This document shows positions 37,520 through 46,146 of a DNA stretch of 64,000 bases, in pieces; position 1 is the stretch's first letter, and every line of letters begins with the position of its first letter. The stretch comes from Planctomycetota bacterium (lineage in GTDB: Bacteria > Planctomycetota > UBA8742 > UBA2392), in contig JAOSKM010000001.1 of assembly GCA_027493625.1 (NCBI GenBank), forward strand, positions 277,489-341,488, in the 5' to 3' direction. The position numbers were made by a program, and so were the translations under genes. The notes under the pieces were generated by a model. The model did not search any database and was not told where the DNA came from. It saw only the letters and a program-made list of their open reading frames with translations.

Positions 37520-38599
37520 ATGTCGAAGAAGATCGTCCACGTCGTAGGCACGGGCACCATCGGCGAGCCGCTGATCGGCATGCTCACGCACTTCAAGGAA
37601 CAGCTCGGGGTTGACGAGGTCACCTTCAACAAGCGCACGCCGCTCAAGACCGACCGCTCCAAGGTCGTTGACCTGCTGCGGCGCGGCGCCAAGCTCGCCA
37701 CTGGCAAAGACCAGATGGCCGGCTTCGAGAAGATGGACTGCAAGGCCGACTACGAAACAGAAGAAGCCATCATGCGCGCCACGGTGGTGATCGACTGTAC
37801 GCCCAGCGGCGCGGGCCTCGCGAACAAAGAGCAGTACTACCTGAAAGCCGCCGAGCAGGGCGGCAAGGGCTACATCGCCCAGGGCAGCGAGTTCGGCTTC
37901 GGCAAGATGTACGCGCGCGGCGTGAACGACGAGACCCTGGTGCCGGGCGAAGACAAGTTCATCCACGTGGTCAGCTGCAACACCCACAACCTGGCCGCGC
38001 TGATCAAGCTGTTCGGCATGAACGGCAAGGACGACCCCGCCAACCTCGTCAGCGCCGACTTCGTCTGCATGCGCCGCGCCAACGACGTGAGCCAGGACGA
38101 CGGCTACATCGCCGCGCCCGAGGCCGGCAAACACAAGGACGAAAACTTCGGCACCCACCACGCCCGCGACGCCTACCACCTCTACAAGACCAAGGGCTGG
38201 GAGTTCAAAAACCTGTTCAGCAGCGCCATCAAGCTGCCCACGCAGTACATGCACATGCTGCGTTTCCACATCAAGGTCAAAGAGGACACCAGCGTCGAGA
38301 AGCTGATCAGCATCATCAAGGCCGACGACCGCCAGGCTCTCACCTACAAGAAGAGCGCCAACCAGGTGTTCAGCTTCGGGCGCGACCACGGCTTCTTCGG
38401 CCGCATCCTCAACCAGACCGTGATCCCGCACGAGGCGCTGTCGGTGATCGGCGGCAAGGACATCTACGGCTTCTGCTTCACGCCGCAGGACGGCAACAGC
38501 CTGCTCAGCAGTATCAGCGCGGCCTGCTGGCTGATCGATCCCAAGACGTACGAGAGCCGCATCCAGTGCCTCAAGCCCTACTTCTTCCAGGAAGTGTAA
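37520..38599 (+). CDS. type II (archaeal-type) glyceraldehyde-3-phosphate dehydrogenase-like protein
   Basis: 359 residues. A Rossmann start (VHVVGTGTIGEPLIGML), VIDCTPSGAGLANKEQYY, and the catalytic-cysteine segment HVVSCNTHNLAALIKL match the layout of archaeal NAD(P)-dependent GAPDH (DxTPxG...; SCNTT.L). It would interconvert glyceraldehyde-3-phosphate and 1,3-bisphosphoglycerate. The residues after SCNT differ (H-N-L instead of T-x-L), so a related substrate is possible. ATG 37520 has GGGAG at the right distance and begins directly at the nucleotide-binding strand. It is monocistronic, ended by a strong terminator. Confidence 0.75.
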   Translation: MSKKIVHVVGTGTIGEPLIGMLTHFKEQLGVDEVTFNKRTPLKTDRSKVVDLLRRGAKLATGKDQMAGFEKMDCKADYETEEAIMRATVVIDCTPSGAGLANKEQYYLKAAEQGGKGYIAQGSEFGFGKMYARGVNDETLVPGEDKFIHVVSCNTHNLAALIKLFGMNGKDDPANLVSADFVCMRRANDVSQDDGYIAAPEAGKHKDENFGTHHARDAYHLYKTKGWEFKNLFSSAIKLPTQYMHMLRFHIKVKEDTSVEKLISIIKADDRQALTYKKSANQVFSFGRDHGFFGRILNQTVIPHEALSVIGGKDIYGFCFTPQDGNSLLSSISAACWLIDPKTYESRIQCLKPYFFQEV

Positions 38600-38612
38600 T
38601 CGGAAAGCTCCT

Positions 38613-38642
38613 CAACACGGCCGCCTTCGGGCGGCCGTGTTG
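38613..38642 (+). terminator. intrinsic terminator after GAPDH gene
   Basis: CAACACGGCCGCC and GGCGGCCGTGTTG around a TTCG tetraloop, followed by CATTTGG. Confidence 0.85.
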
Positions 38643-38710
38643 CATTTGGCGGCTTGTGGCGCAGGCAGCGCGATAAGAGAATGTTGCGACTTCCCTTGCT
38701 GGATCCCGCC

Positions 38711-41700
38711 ATGTCCGAACTGAAGACCTTTCGGGTCCCCGTCCCGGTGGTGATCGCGCTGGCCGTCATGGTGCTGGCTTGTGCGGAAACCGACGACTAC
38801 GACGACAGCTACTACTACGATTCGGGCAGCTCCTGCTCCGGCACCTGCAACGGCTGCGGCAGCGGCCCCGGCACGACCCCGGACTACACCGCGCCCGCGC
38901 AGGCCGCACCTTCGCGCCCCACGCTGCCGGCGTACATCCCGGAACTGGACAAGAGCACGCCGCCCGACTATCCGAAAACCGCCGACGTCAGCATCCAGCA
39001 CGGCCGGCCCGACTACCCCGCGGAAGACGCCGGCCAGTTCTGGGAACGGCTGATGTCGAAGTACGAGGTGAACACGGAAGGCAGCTGGACGCGCGGCGAC
39101 GGCACCAACCCGTACTTCGAGCCCGCTTTCAGGCTCGGCGACCACACCCTGCTGCTGGTCGCCGAGCAGCGCAGCGACGGCGTACGTCGCTACGCGCACG
39201 GCCTGGCATTCGCGACCTTCAACGCGAACCGCCAGTACGAGACCTACAGCGCGGGGCAGCGCTGGGCGACCTCCGACCCGTACACTTACGGTGTCGGTTT
39301 CTTCCGAGACGGCAAGATGCACGGCCCGTGGGCCTTCAACTACCCGGGGCCGGCACAGGCGGGCCAGGCCAACAAACTTCACTACATCTGCGAGTACCAG
39401 GACGGCAAGGCCGGCGGTGAGGCGCGCTGGTGGGACGAAGACGGCTATCTTACCCGCCACGAGTTCTACCAGGACGGCAAACTGCACGGCACGGTCACGC
39501 GCTGGGACGACGACGGCATCGTGCAGTCCGAGTACGTTGCCGGCATTCAGTACGGCCTGTACCGCAAGTGGAACTACGCCGGACAGCTGATCGAACGTGC
39601 GCAGGTCTACGACGACCAGAAGTACGGCAAGTCCGAGTACTGGGTCCCGGGCGGCACGTTTCCCTATGTGCTGCGCTACTACAACTTCGGCCCCAACACC
39701 GGCTGGAAAAGCTGCTACGACGCGCAGGGCAAGCTGCATTACCAGGCATGGGTAGAAAACGGCATCGAGAGCGGACCGTACGTCCAGTACGACCCTGCCG
39801 GCTTCAAGGTGTGGGAAGGCAGTCGCCTTGAGGGCCGCAACGAAGGCAGGTTCACCGGCTATGACGCGCAGGGCCGTGTGGTGGCGGTCAACACCTACAG
39901 GGGTGGCGTGCTCCATGGCGATTACATCCGCTATGACGCGGACGGCAACGTCACCGTGCACGACGTATACGACAACGGCTCTTGGCTGCGCTCTGAACTT
40001 GCGCCAACCTGGCCCGCGCCCATCGAAGTCACGGACGCCGATGGCAAGCCGATCACCCGCAAATACGGGCGCTGGCGCGTGGAGCAGCAGGACGACATGC
40101 CGCCCATGGAGTACGCCATGGCGATGGCCTGGCATGGCGGGCTGGATGGCTGCGTGATGTTCGGCGGACGCGGCCGAAGCGGCGAGCAGGCCGTGCTGTT
40201 CGGCCAGACCTGGCTGCGCAAGCAGGGCAGTTGGCTGCGCCTCTTCGAGGACCTGGACGGGCCGCCGCCGCGCGAATACGCGGCACTGGCCTGGGATTCC
40301 GCGCGCGGCGTGGTCGTGATGTTCGGCGGGCGTTCCGCGGAGGGCGGCGCCCTCGGCGACACCTGGGAGCTGGGCGTGGACGGCTGGAAGCAGCGAAGCT
40401 CCGGCGGGCCTGCGGGGCGCTGGGCGGGATCTCTGGTCTACGATCCGCAACGCGCGCTCTGCGTGCTGGTGGGCGGAAAACGCGTCGACGACGCCGGCGT
40501 CGAGGAAACCCGCAGCGACACATGGGAGTGGAACGGCACAGGCTGGACCGCGGCAGCCGAAGGACCGGCCGTGCACGGCGCGGCCGCCTGCTACGACGAA
40601 CAGCGCGGCTGCCTGGTGTTGGCGGGCGGAGTCCGCGGTGGCGGGGAATCGGCGGAAACCTGGGTGCTGGAGGGCGGGCGCTGGCGACGCAGCGGAATCT
40701 ACCTCAGCACGGCGCAATCCATGCACGCCATGGTGTACGACCCGGACGCCCGCAGCGTGGTACTGCTGGGCAAGAGCGGCACCGAGCCGGACAGCGGCCT
40801 GCTGGCGCAGCGCCCCTCGACGTACCTGTTCGCCAGCTCCTGGCTCGCGAGCCGCTACGACCACAATCCGCCGGCGCGCCGCGACTTCGCCGCCGCCTAC
40901 GACCTGACCGCCCGCGAAATCGTGCTGTACGGCGGGCGGCGTCGCGGCGGCAACGATGCGCCGTTCCGTGAGACGCTGCTGCTTACCGACGAAACCGCCG
41001 CGGATCGCGCTGCCGACAACCAGGATTTCATACGCGAGAAGCTGTCCGCGCCGGGCTGGGCTCACATCGACAACGGCGAGTTCGCGCAGGAGGATGCTAC
41101 CGGCTGGGCGATCGCCCGGGATCCCGGCCGCGCCGTCACGGTCATGTTCGGCGGCGGCAACCTGTCAGGCGTAAGCGCCGTCACCCGCGAGTTCAAAGAC
41201 GGAAAGTGGAGGTTGCTTTCACCGGCGGTGTCGCCGCCCGCGCGCACTCGCGCGAGTTGCTGGTACGACGAAGCGCGCGGCCGCGTGATGTTGTACGGCG
41301 GCTCAAACCTGGAAGCCGGCTTTGACGACCTGTGGGAGTGGGACGGCGTGAACTGGCAGCGCCTGCGCGAGCACGTGCCGGGCGCGCCCAAATCGCTTTC
41401 CACCTCGGCATACGACGCCAGGCGCGGCGTGCTGGTGGCGATCGTCGAGAAGGAGGAGGGGCCCGAGCTGCATGAGTTCAACGGCACCAGCTGGAAGCGC
41501 ATCGAGGTCGAGTTGCCGTCTCCCGGCTACAGCTACGCGCGCCTGGTGTATGACCCCGTTAAACAGCAAGTCCTGTACTACGGCGGCATGGACGTCGAGA
41601 CCTTCGAAGTTGCGCCCGATGCCTGGCACTGGGACGGAAAGTACTGGGCCGAGAGCAAGCCCGTCACCGAGGGTATTGAAGACAGCATGATATACGAACT

Positions 41701-41938
41701 TCACAGCGACCCGGTCGGCAAGGCTCTCTGGCAGATCAGCTCGGATGCGATCCGCCGCTTTGACGGCAAAAGCTGGCAGGCGTGGGTGCGCCCCGAGGGA
41801 TTGAACGGCAGCGAAGGGGCGCTGTGGATGGACCCTGCCGGGGGCCGGTTGTACTTCCATGGCACGCGCCGCACCTACTTCATGGCCCGCAACGACACGC
41901 TGGTGTTTGATCCCGAGCAGGGTGAGAAGATCGAGTAG
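38711..41938 (+). CDS. lipoprotein with MORN-type repeats and Kelch-like propeller
   Basis: 1075 residues. VVIALAVMVLAC gives a lipobox cysteine, then an Asp/Tyr/Ser/Cys-rich spacer. Residues about 190-410 carry YwqK/MORN-like repeats (FFRDGKMHGPWAFNY, FYQDGKLHGTVTRWDDDG, TYRGGVLHGDYIRYDADG). Residues about 470-1060 hold Kelch-like blades (VMFGGRGRSGEQ, VVVMFGGRSAEGGALGDTWE, RVMLYGGSNLEAGFDDLWEW, VLYYGGMDVETFEVAPDAWH) with the GG and W spacing. ATG 38711 is chosen to give a proper lipoprotein signal. Probably surface- or periplasm-anchored and involved in binding; ligand unknown. Confidence 0.75.
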   Translation: MSELKTFRVPVPVVIALAVMVLACAETDDYDDSYYYDSGSSCSGTCNGCGSGPGTTPDYTAPAQAAPSRPTLPAYIPELDKSTPPDYPKTADVSIQHGRPDYPAEDAGQFWERLMSKYEVNTEGSWTRGDGTNPYFEPAFRLGDHTLLLVAEQRSDGVRRYAHGLAFATFNANRQYETYSAGQRWATSDPYTYGVGFFRDGKMHGPWAFNYPGPAQAGQANKLHYICEYQDGKAGGEARWWDEDGYLTRHEFYQDGKLHGTVTRWDDDGIVQSEYVAGIQYGLYRKWNYAGQLIERAQVYDDQKYGKSEYWVPGGTFPYVLRYYNFGPNTGWKSCYDAQGKLHYQAWVENGIESGPYVQYDPAGFKVWEGSRLEGRNEGRFTGYDAQGRVVAVNTYRGGVLHGDYIRYDADGNVTVHDVYDNGSWLRSELAPTWPAPIEVTDADGKPITRKYGRWRVEQQDDMPPMEYAMAMAWHGGLDGCVMFGGRGRSGEQAVLFGQTWLRKQGSWLRLFEDLDGPPPREYAALAWDSARGVVVMFGGRSAEGGALGDTWELGVDGWKQRSSGGPAGRWAGSLVYDPQRALCVLVGGKRVDDAGVEETRSDTWEWNGTGWTAAAEGPAVHGAAACYDEQRGCLVLAGGVRGGGESAETWVLEGGRWRRSGIYLSTAQSMHAMVYDPDARSVVLLGKSGTEPDSGLLAQRPSTYLFASSWLASRYDHNPPARRDFAAAYDLTAREIVLYGGRRRGGNDAPFRETLLLTDETAADRAADNQDFIREKLSAPGWAHIDNGEFAQEDATGWAIARDPGRAVTVMFGGGNLSGVSAVTREFKDGKWRLLSPAVSPPARTRASCWYDEARGRVMLYGGSNLEAGFDDLWEWDGVNWQRLREHVPGAPKSLSTSAYDARRGVLVAIVEKEEGPELHEFNGTSWKRIEVELPSPGYSYARLVYDPVKQQVLYYGGMDVETFEVAPDAWHWDGKYWAESKPVTEGIEDSMIYELHSDPVGKALWQISSDAIRRFDGKSWQAWVRPEGLNGSEGALWMDPAGGRLYFHGTRRTYFMARNDTLVFDPEQGEKIE

Positions 41939-42021
41939 CTGCCTTGCGATCCGCCCCAGCGGAGCCGGGCAAAGCAAGCGGAGCCTGACCAGGTCGCGCG
42001 GTCAGCAGTCCCGCAAGCCGG

Positions 42022-42180
42022 TTACTTGTCCTTGTTGGATGACCGAAACTTCAGGAAAAGGGCCAAGCCGAAGAAGAAGGCGACAAAACCAAGGATGGCG
42101 ATGGCCCAGATCTCGCCATCCATCGCAGCGCTGAAAAGAGAGCCAATACCTCTACCCGAAACCCTGGCGGCCAGAAACAT
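42022..42180 (-). CDS. 52-residue single-span membrane protein
   Basis: ATG 42178-42180 with AAGGGG five bases upstream opens a frame ending at TAA 42022-42024. The product starts MFLAARVSGRGIGSLFSAAM, then DGEIWAIAILGFVAFFFGLA with LFLKF (one strong membrane helix) and the basic tail RSSNKDK. The hydrophobic-then-charged pattern, ribosome-binding site and upstream AT-rich promoter support a real gene. An internal ATG would give 33 residues. Function unknown; it could be a small subunit of a membrane complex. Confidence 0.6.
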   Translation of the reverse strand: MFLAARVSGRGIGSLFSAAMDGEIWAIAILGFVAFFFGLALFLKFRSSNKDK

Positions 42181-42229
42181 GGGAACCCCTTGGATGGAGT
42201 GCAGTTCAGTAAGTGTGAGATGTGATTAG

Positions 42230-42257
42230 AAAATATGGTATTGGTCAGAATTGTAAA
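42230..42257 (-). promoter_or_regulatory. candidate promoter of the tiny membrane gene
   Basis: Minus strand: TTTACA (42252-42257), a 16-base spacer, TATTTT (42230-42235), about 50 bases before ATG 42180. Confidence 0.4.
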
Positions 42258-42312
42258 TGAAAATTTGATGCTCCTGCACCAGCCTTTGGAGTGGCGCGCA
42301 CCCCGCTAAGGC

Positions 42313-42342
42313 AAACAGGCCCGCCGGTTGGCGGGCCTGTTT
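42313..42342 (-). terminator. intrinsic terminator of VIT-VWA gene
   Basis: AAACAGGCCCGCC and GGCGGGCCTGTTT around GGTT, 20 bases past the stop at 42362. Confidence 0.8.
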
Positions 42343-42361
42343 GGTGGGGGACAGTCGTGGC

Positions 42362-44719
42362 TTAGCCTTCCTTGCTTTCGCCTTCCGGCGCTTTCTTTTC
42401 TTCGGTCTGTTCTGACTTGTCGACGATGCGGATGGTGGTCTTGCCGTGGCGGAAGATCACTTCGTTGCCCAGCGCCAGCACCTTGGCGGCCTTGGCGTCT
42501 TCGGCGATCTCGAAGTAACGCTCGCTCATGTACTCGACCACCTCGGCGCCGAACAGCTCGGCGTTGGTCAGGTCGCTTTCGAGCCAGATGCCGTCACTCC
42601 AGACGAAGGTGCGTGTGCCCACGGTCTTCATCACGTTCTCGGCCTCGGCGGCGGCGGCGCTTTCGCTGTAGCCCTTCTCCTTCAGCTTCGCCAGCTTGTC
42701 GTCGGCCCTTGAGCGCATGCCGAGCTTCTTCGCGCGGTTGGCCACGGATTCGGCCTGGTCTTTCTCGGCGTCCTCGAGCTCGTTGGCGTTGTCGTTGGCG
42801 CGGCGGTCGGCGTTGGCCTTGCTGGCCTCGACCGCTTCTTCACCCTTCTGTTCCTCGGCCGGCGCGGGTGCGCGGCCGGTGCCGCTGCCGCCGCCCAGCG
42901 CGCGTCCTTCGCGGCGCATGTCTTCCGGCATGGGGCGGCCTGCGGCCGGTACGGGGTTGTCTTCCACCACCAGGAAACTGGTGTAGGGGGTGACGATGCC
43001 GAACTGCGTGCCGAGGCGGATGATTTCCTTCTTCAGCTCTTCGTTCTCACCCTTCAGGTTGATCTGGTCCATCAGGTAGCCCACGCGGCGCACGGCCCAC
43101 ATGCGCGGCAGGTAGGCCTTGCCGGTGTCGGCGGCGGCCAGCTCCACGCTGTATTCGAAGGCGCGCTTCTCGCCGTTCACCGTGCCCTCGAGCAGCAGGG
43201 TGTGCTTGCCGGGCTTGTCGAAACGGCCGAGTACCGAGAGCTGCGTGCCGGCGAAGATGTCGCCGGGGATCTGCGGGTGCAGGTCGTGCATCTCGGCGCC
43301 GTCGATGCGCAGCTTGACGTCGGCCAGCACGGGTGCAGCGATCTTGGCGGCGAAGTTGCTGACCTTCACTTCCATGTCTTCGCGCGGCTTCACGTACTCG
43401 CGCTGGCCCTTGTTTTCCTCGGCCAGTGTGTCGAGCAGCCAGGTGTTTACGTCGTTGCCGACGCCGAAGGGGAACATGCGCACGTTGGCGGCGCGGTTGT
43501 CGCGGGCGATCTTGGCCAGCGCCTTCACGTCGGTGGTTTCGCCCATGGTGGGGATGCCGTCGGAGAGCAGGATCACGTAGCAGGGGCGCGCGTCGGCTTC
43601 GCCATCCTTGGCGATGGCGTAGGCGTCGCGGATGGCGCCTTCCAGGTTGGTGCCGCCGGTGGCGGTGATCTTTTCGATCTTGGCCAGGGCGTCCTCGCGG
43701 GCTTCCTTGCTGCACAGGGTCAGCTTGTCGTGCAGGCGGCGCGACTCGGTCGCGAAGGTCACCAGTGCGAAGCGGTCTTTCTCATTCAGCTTGTTGACCA
43801 GGAACTTGAGCGCCTTGCGGGCCTGGTCGATCTTGCCGTCCTCGTCCATGCTGCCGCTGGTGTCCAGCACCACGATCACGTCCTTGGGCAGGATTTCCTC
43901 TTCGCTGAGCTGCAGCTTCGGCGTCAGCAGCGCGAGGAAGTAGCCGGCGTCGTCGCCTTCGCGGTAGCTCAGCACGCTGGTGGCCAGCGCTGTGTCGTCG
44001 TAGCCGTAGTACAGCTCGAAGTCGTTGGCGGGCTTGTTGTCTTTCAGCTCAAGGCCGATCACGGCCTCTTTGTCGCCCCTGCGGATGATCTCGACGCTGT
44101 GGGTGGGCGAGTAGATGGTGCGCAGGGCTTGCTCGCCCTTCAGGGTGAGCTTGGCGCTGATGGTGCCGACCGGCAGGTCGCAGTAGCCGTGGGTGCGCAG
44201 GGGGTAATGGAACTTCACCAGGCCGCTGTCGTAGGTCAGCAGCTCGCTGTAGCTGAATTTGATGGTCAGGTCCTGCTGGGGCAGGATCGGGAAGACGCTG
44301 GCCTGGAACAGGCCGCGACCGGCGTATTCAAGCAGGCCGGGGTCGATCATGCGGCGCACGGTTTCGCGGTAGATGGTGCGGGCCTTGTCGGCGGGCAGCA
44401 GCTCGCCTTTGACCATCTTGCCGTCCATAGTCATCTGGAAGTCGCTGATGGCGGCCTCGGGCGGCAGGGGGAACATGTAGGTTCCCTCGAGCTGCCATTG
44501 GTTCGGGTTGTAGAAGACCTGGGTGAGGGTGGTGGTGGCGGTCTGGCCCTCGATCACGGTCTCGATGCTGTGGCTTTTGATCTGGATGTTCTGGGGTTGC
44601 GGCCGCGGCTCCGGCATGGGGCGGACGCGACGGTCGATCACAATGCCCTGGGCAGCAAGAGCGCCCGAGCAGAGCACTGCGGCTAACAGCAGTGCGAATA
44701 AGGGTTTACGCGTAGTCAT
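42362..44719 (-). CDS. VIT and von Willebrand factor A domain protein
   Basis: 785 residues with a signal peptide (MTTRKPLFALLLAAVLCSGALAAQ). Residues about 45-165 are a vault-protein inter-alpha-trypsin (VIT) domain: YNPNQWQLEGTYMFPLPPEA, EGxLLPADKARTIYRETVRR. Residues about 278-460 are a vWA domain with MIDAS residues DTSGSMDEDG, TGGTNLEGAI and LLSDGIPTMGET. The C-terminal third is charged helix (EDAEKDQAESVANRAKKLGM) and a final small domain containing RTFVWSDGIWLESD. Such proteins bind metal-dependent ligands outside the cytoplasm; partners are unknown. It stands alone with its own terminator; purN lies upstream on the same strand 86 bases away. Confidence 0.88.
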   Translation of the reverse strand: MTTRKPLFALLLAAVLCSGALAAQGIVIDRRVRPMPEPRPQPQNIQIKSHSIETVIEGQTATTTLTQVFYNPNQWQLEGTYMFPLPPEAAISDFQMTMDGKMVKGELLPADKARTIYRETVRRMIDPGLLEYAGRGLFQASVFPILPQQDLTIKFSYSELLTYDSGLVKFHYPLRTHGYCDLPVGTISAKLTLKGEQALRTIYSPTHSVEIIRRGDKEAVIGLELKDNKPANDFELYYGYDDTALATSVLSYREGDDAGYFLALLTPKLQLSEEEILPKDVIVVLDTSGSMDEDGKIDQARKALKFLVNKLNEKDRFALVTFATESRRLHDKLTLCSKEAREDALAKIEKITATGGTNLEGAIRDAYAIAKDGEADARPCYVILLSDGIPTMGETTDVKALAKIARDNRAANVRMFPFGVGNDVNTWLLDTLAEENKGQREYVKPREDMEVKVSNFAAKIAAPVLADVKLRIDGAEMHDLHPQIPGDIFAGTQLSVLGRFDKPGKHTLLLEGTVNGEKRAFEYSVELAAADTGKAYLPRMWAVRRVGYLMDQINLKGENEELKKEIIRLGTQFGIVTPYTSFLVVEDNPVPAAGRPMPEDMRREGRALGGGSGTGRAPAPAEEQKGEEAVEASKANADRRANDNANELEDAEKDQAESVANRAKKLGMRSRADDKLAKLKEKGYSESAAAAEAENVMKTVGTRTFVWSDGIWLESDLTNAELFGAEVVEYMSERYFEIAEDAKAAKVLALGNEVIFRHGKTTIRIVDKSEQTEEKKAPEGESKEG

Positions 44720-44805
44720 GGGATAGCCCTCCAGAGTCCATAGGCATGCCGGGGTTAGGACGCGGCCGGCGCGACTTTGGTTCCATGGAAACTGCGGGAA
44801 TCGGG

Positions 44806-45465
44806 CTACTTGCCGGCGCCGGCCTTTTCGGGCTTGACGGGCAGGATGCGCACGGACTGGGCTACTTGAAGCAGCCTCTTTTCGGCGTACAGGTTCACCG
44901 CCTCCGGGTAGGCCTCGCGCTCGGCTTCCATCACGCGTTCCTGGAGGGTTTCCGGTGTGTCGTCGGGCTGCACCGGTACCTTGCGCTGCAGGATGATGGG
45001 GCCGTGGTCGTAGACCTCGTCCACGTAATGGACTGAGCAGCCGGATTGTTTCTCGCCGGCCTTGATCACTTTCTGGTGGACCTTGATGCCGTACATTCCC
45101 TTACCGCCGTACTTGGGCAGCAGGCTGGGGTGGATGTTGAGCACCTTGCCCTTGTAGCGCTCGGGCAGGTGCAGGTAGCTGAGGAAGCCGGCCAGCAGCA
45201 CCACGTCGGGCTGCACGGCGTTGACCATCTTGAACACCTGGCGCGAGAAGGCCTGGGCGTCGAGGTAATCGGCGCGGTTGACGACCTGCACGGGCACGCC
45301 GAACTTCTGGGCGCGGGCGATGCCGGGGATGCCGTCTTTGCTGGCGATGACGCCGACGCACTCCATGTGGCAGGTGCCGTCTTTTGCCCGCTGCAGCAGG
45401 TTTTCCATGGTGGTGCCGGAGCCCGAAATCAGGATCACGGCGCGGATTTTAGGCAGCTCAGCCAT
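44806..45465 (-). CDS. purN: phosphoribosylglycinamide formyltransferase
   Basis: 219 residues. Transfers formyl from 10-formyl-THF to GAR in purine synthesis. Substrate loop ISGSGTTMENLLQ, catalytic Asn/His in NIHPSLLPKYGGKGMYG, and catalytic Asp in HYVDEVYDHGPIILQRKV are all present, with normal family length plus a short Lys/Ala tail. The start MAELPKIRAVILISG puts the first strand directly after the ATG. No other purine genes are near. Confidence 0.93.
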   Translation of the reverse strand: MAELPKIRAVILISGSGTTMENLLQRAKDGTCHMECVGVIASKDGIPGIARAQKFGVPVQVVNRADYLDAQAFSRQVFKMVNAVQPDVVLLAGFLSYLHLPERYKGKVLNIHPSLLPKYGGKGMYGIKVHQKVIKAGEKQSGCSVHYVDEVYDHGPIILQRKVPVQPDDTPETLQERVMEAEREAYPEAVNLYAEKRLLQVAQSVRILPVKPEKAGAGK

Positions 45466-45542
45466 GTGCTTCCTCAGGCGCTACAGTGGAAAAGATACAC
45501 CACCGGCGCGCAGAGTCCAGAACAAGGCGGTTTGGGGATAAG

Positions 45543-45786
45543 CTAGGCGGATAGCGTGTCGTCGCTGAGCCAGCGGCGCAGTTCGTCCTCGGACATCAGC
45601 TTGCGCTTGCGGACTTCTTCGACGAGCTTCGGTGGGCTTTTTCCCCAGCTGCATCAACCAATGCAGCAAAGCTTCATCTGTGAACTCCGCAATCGGCCTG
45701 TGCGTCGCTTGACGCACATCCATCGGCCCAGGCTCTATGCCGAGCGCGGCGAACGTCTTGAGTAGTTCTGCATCCGGTTCGATCAT
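45543..45786 (-). CDS. small hypothetical protein (frameshifted at a homopolymer)
   Basis: From ATG 45786 the frame reads MIEPDAELLKTFAALGIEPG...LMQLGK. After the CCCC/TTTTT run (45638-45646), the other frame continues SPPKLVEEVRKRKLMSEDELRRWLSDDTLSA (abridged) to TAG 45543. With one base fewer in that run the product is an 80-residue, helical, acidic/basic alternating protein that makes better sense than the unshifted frame. Its ATG overlaps the stop of the preceding gene (ATGA). Function unknown. Confidence 0.5.
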
Positions 45787-46145
45787 ATGACTTCAAAACC
45801 AACTCGCGTTGAATGCACCTTTTCTATCTCAATTATCGCGTCGTGACTGCCGGGTGCAAGTACATTGCGCACCGGTATCCACGCGAGCAGAATTCGGCGA
45901 TCGCCATGAGTCGTGGGAACTAGCGTGTACGGCCATGGCCCCAACGTGACCATCCCATCCGGCTTTAGTGTCTCGATTTGAAGCGTATACCGAATCGGGC
46001 GTGCGACGTTTGGTGTCAGCACGTGCCCGAACAGCAGGATCCGCGGTGAATCCGCTGGGTGACTGAACCCAATTGCCTCAGCCGAAATTCCGCTCTTTTC
46101 GACGCGGAATTCCCGGCAGATAAACAAGCGCTCGAAGTCGAACAC
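45783..46145 (-). CDS. hypothetical protein
   Basis: 120 residues from GTG 46145, one base after the ileS stop, ending in an ATGA overlap with the next small gene. Predicted mostly beta (ISAEAIGFSHPADSPRILLF, RYTLQIETLKPDGMVTLGPW). No family recognised. GC content and codon use are lower than in neighbours, compatible with recent acquisition. The tight spacing suggests translation coupled to ileS. Confidence 0.55.
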   Translation of the reverse strand: MFDFERLFICREFRVEKSGISAEAIGFSHPADSPRILLFGHVLTPNVARPIRYTLQIETLKPDGMVTLGPWPYTLVPTTHGDRRILLAWIPVRNVLAPGSHDAIIEIEKVHSTRVGFEVI

Positions 46146-46146
46146 G

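Larger units (their letters stand above)
42181..42361. other. AT-rich intergenic region
   Basis: A low-GC island (about 42205-42270) within otherwise GC-rich DNA carries the minus-strand promoter candidate for the tiny membrane gene, then the terminator of the VIT-VWA gene. No other coding signal. Confidence 0.5.
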
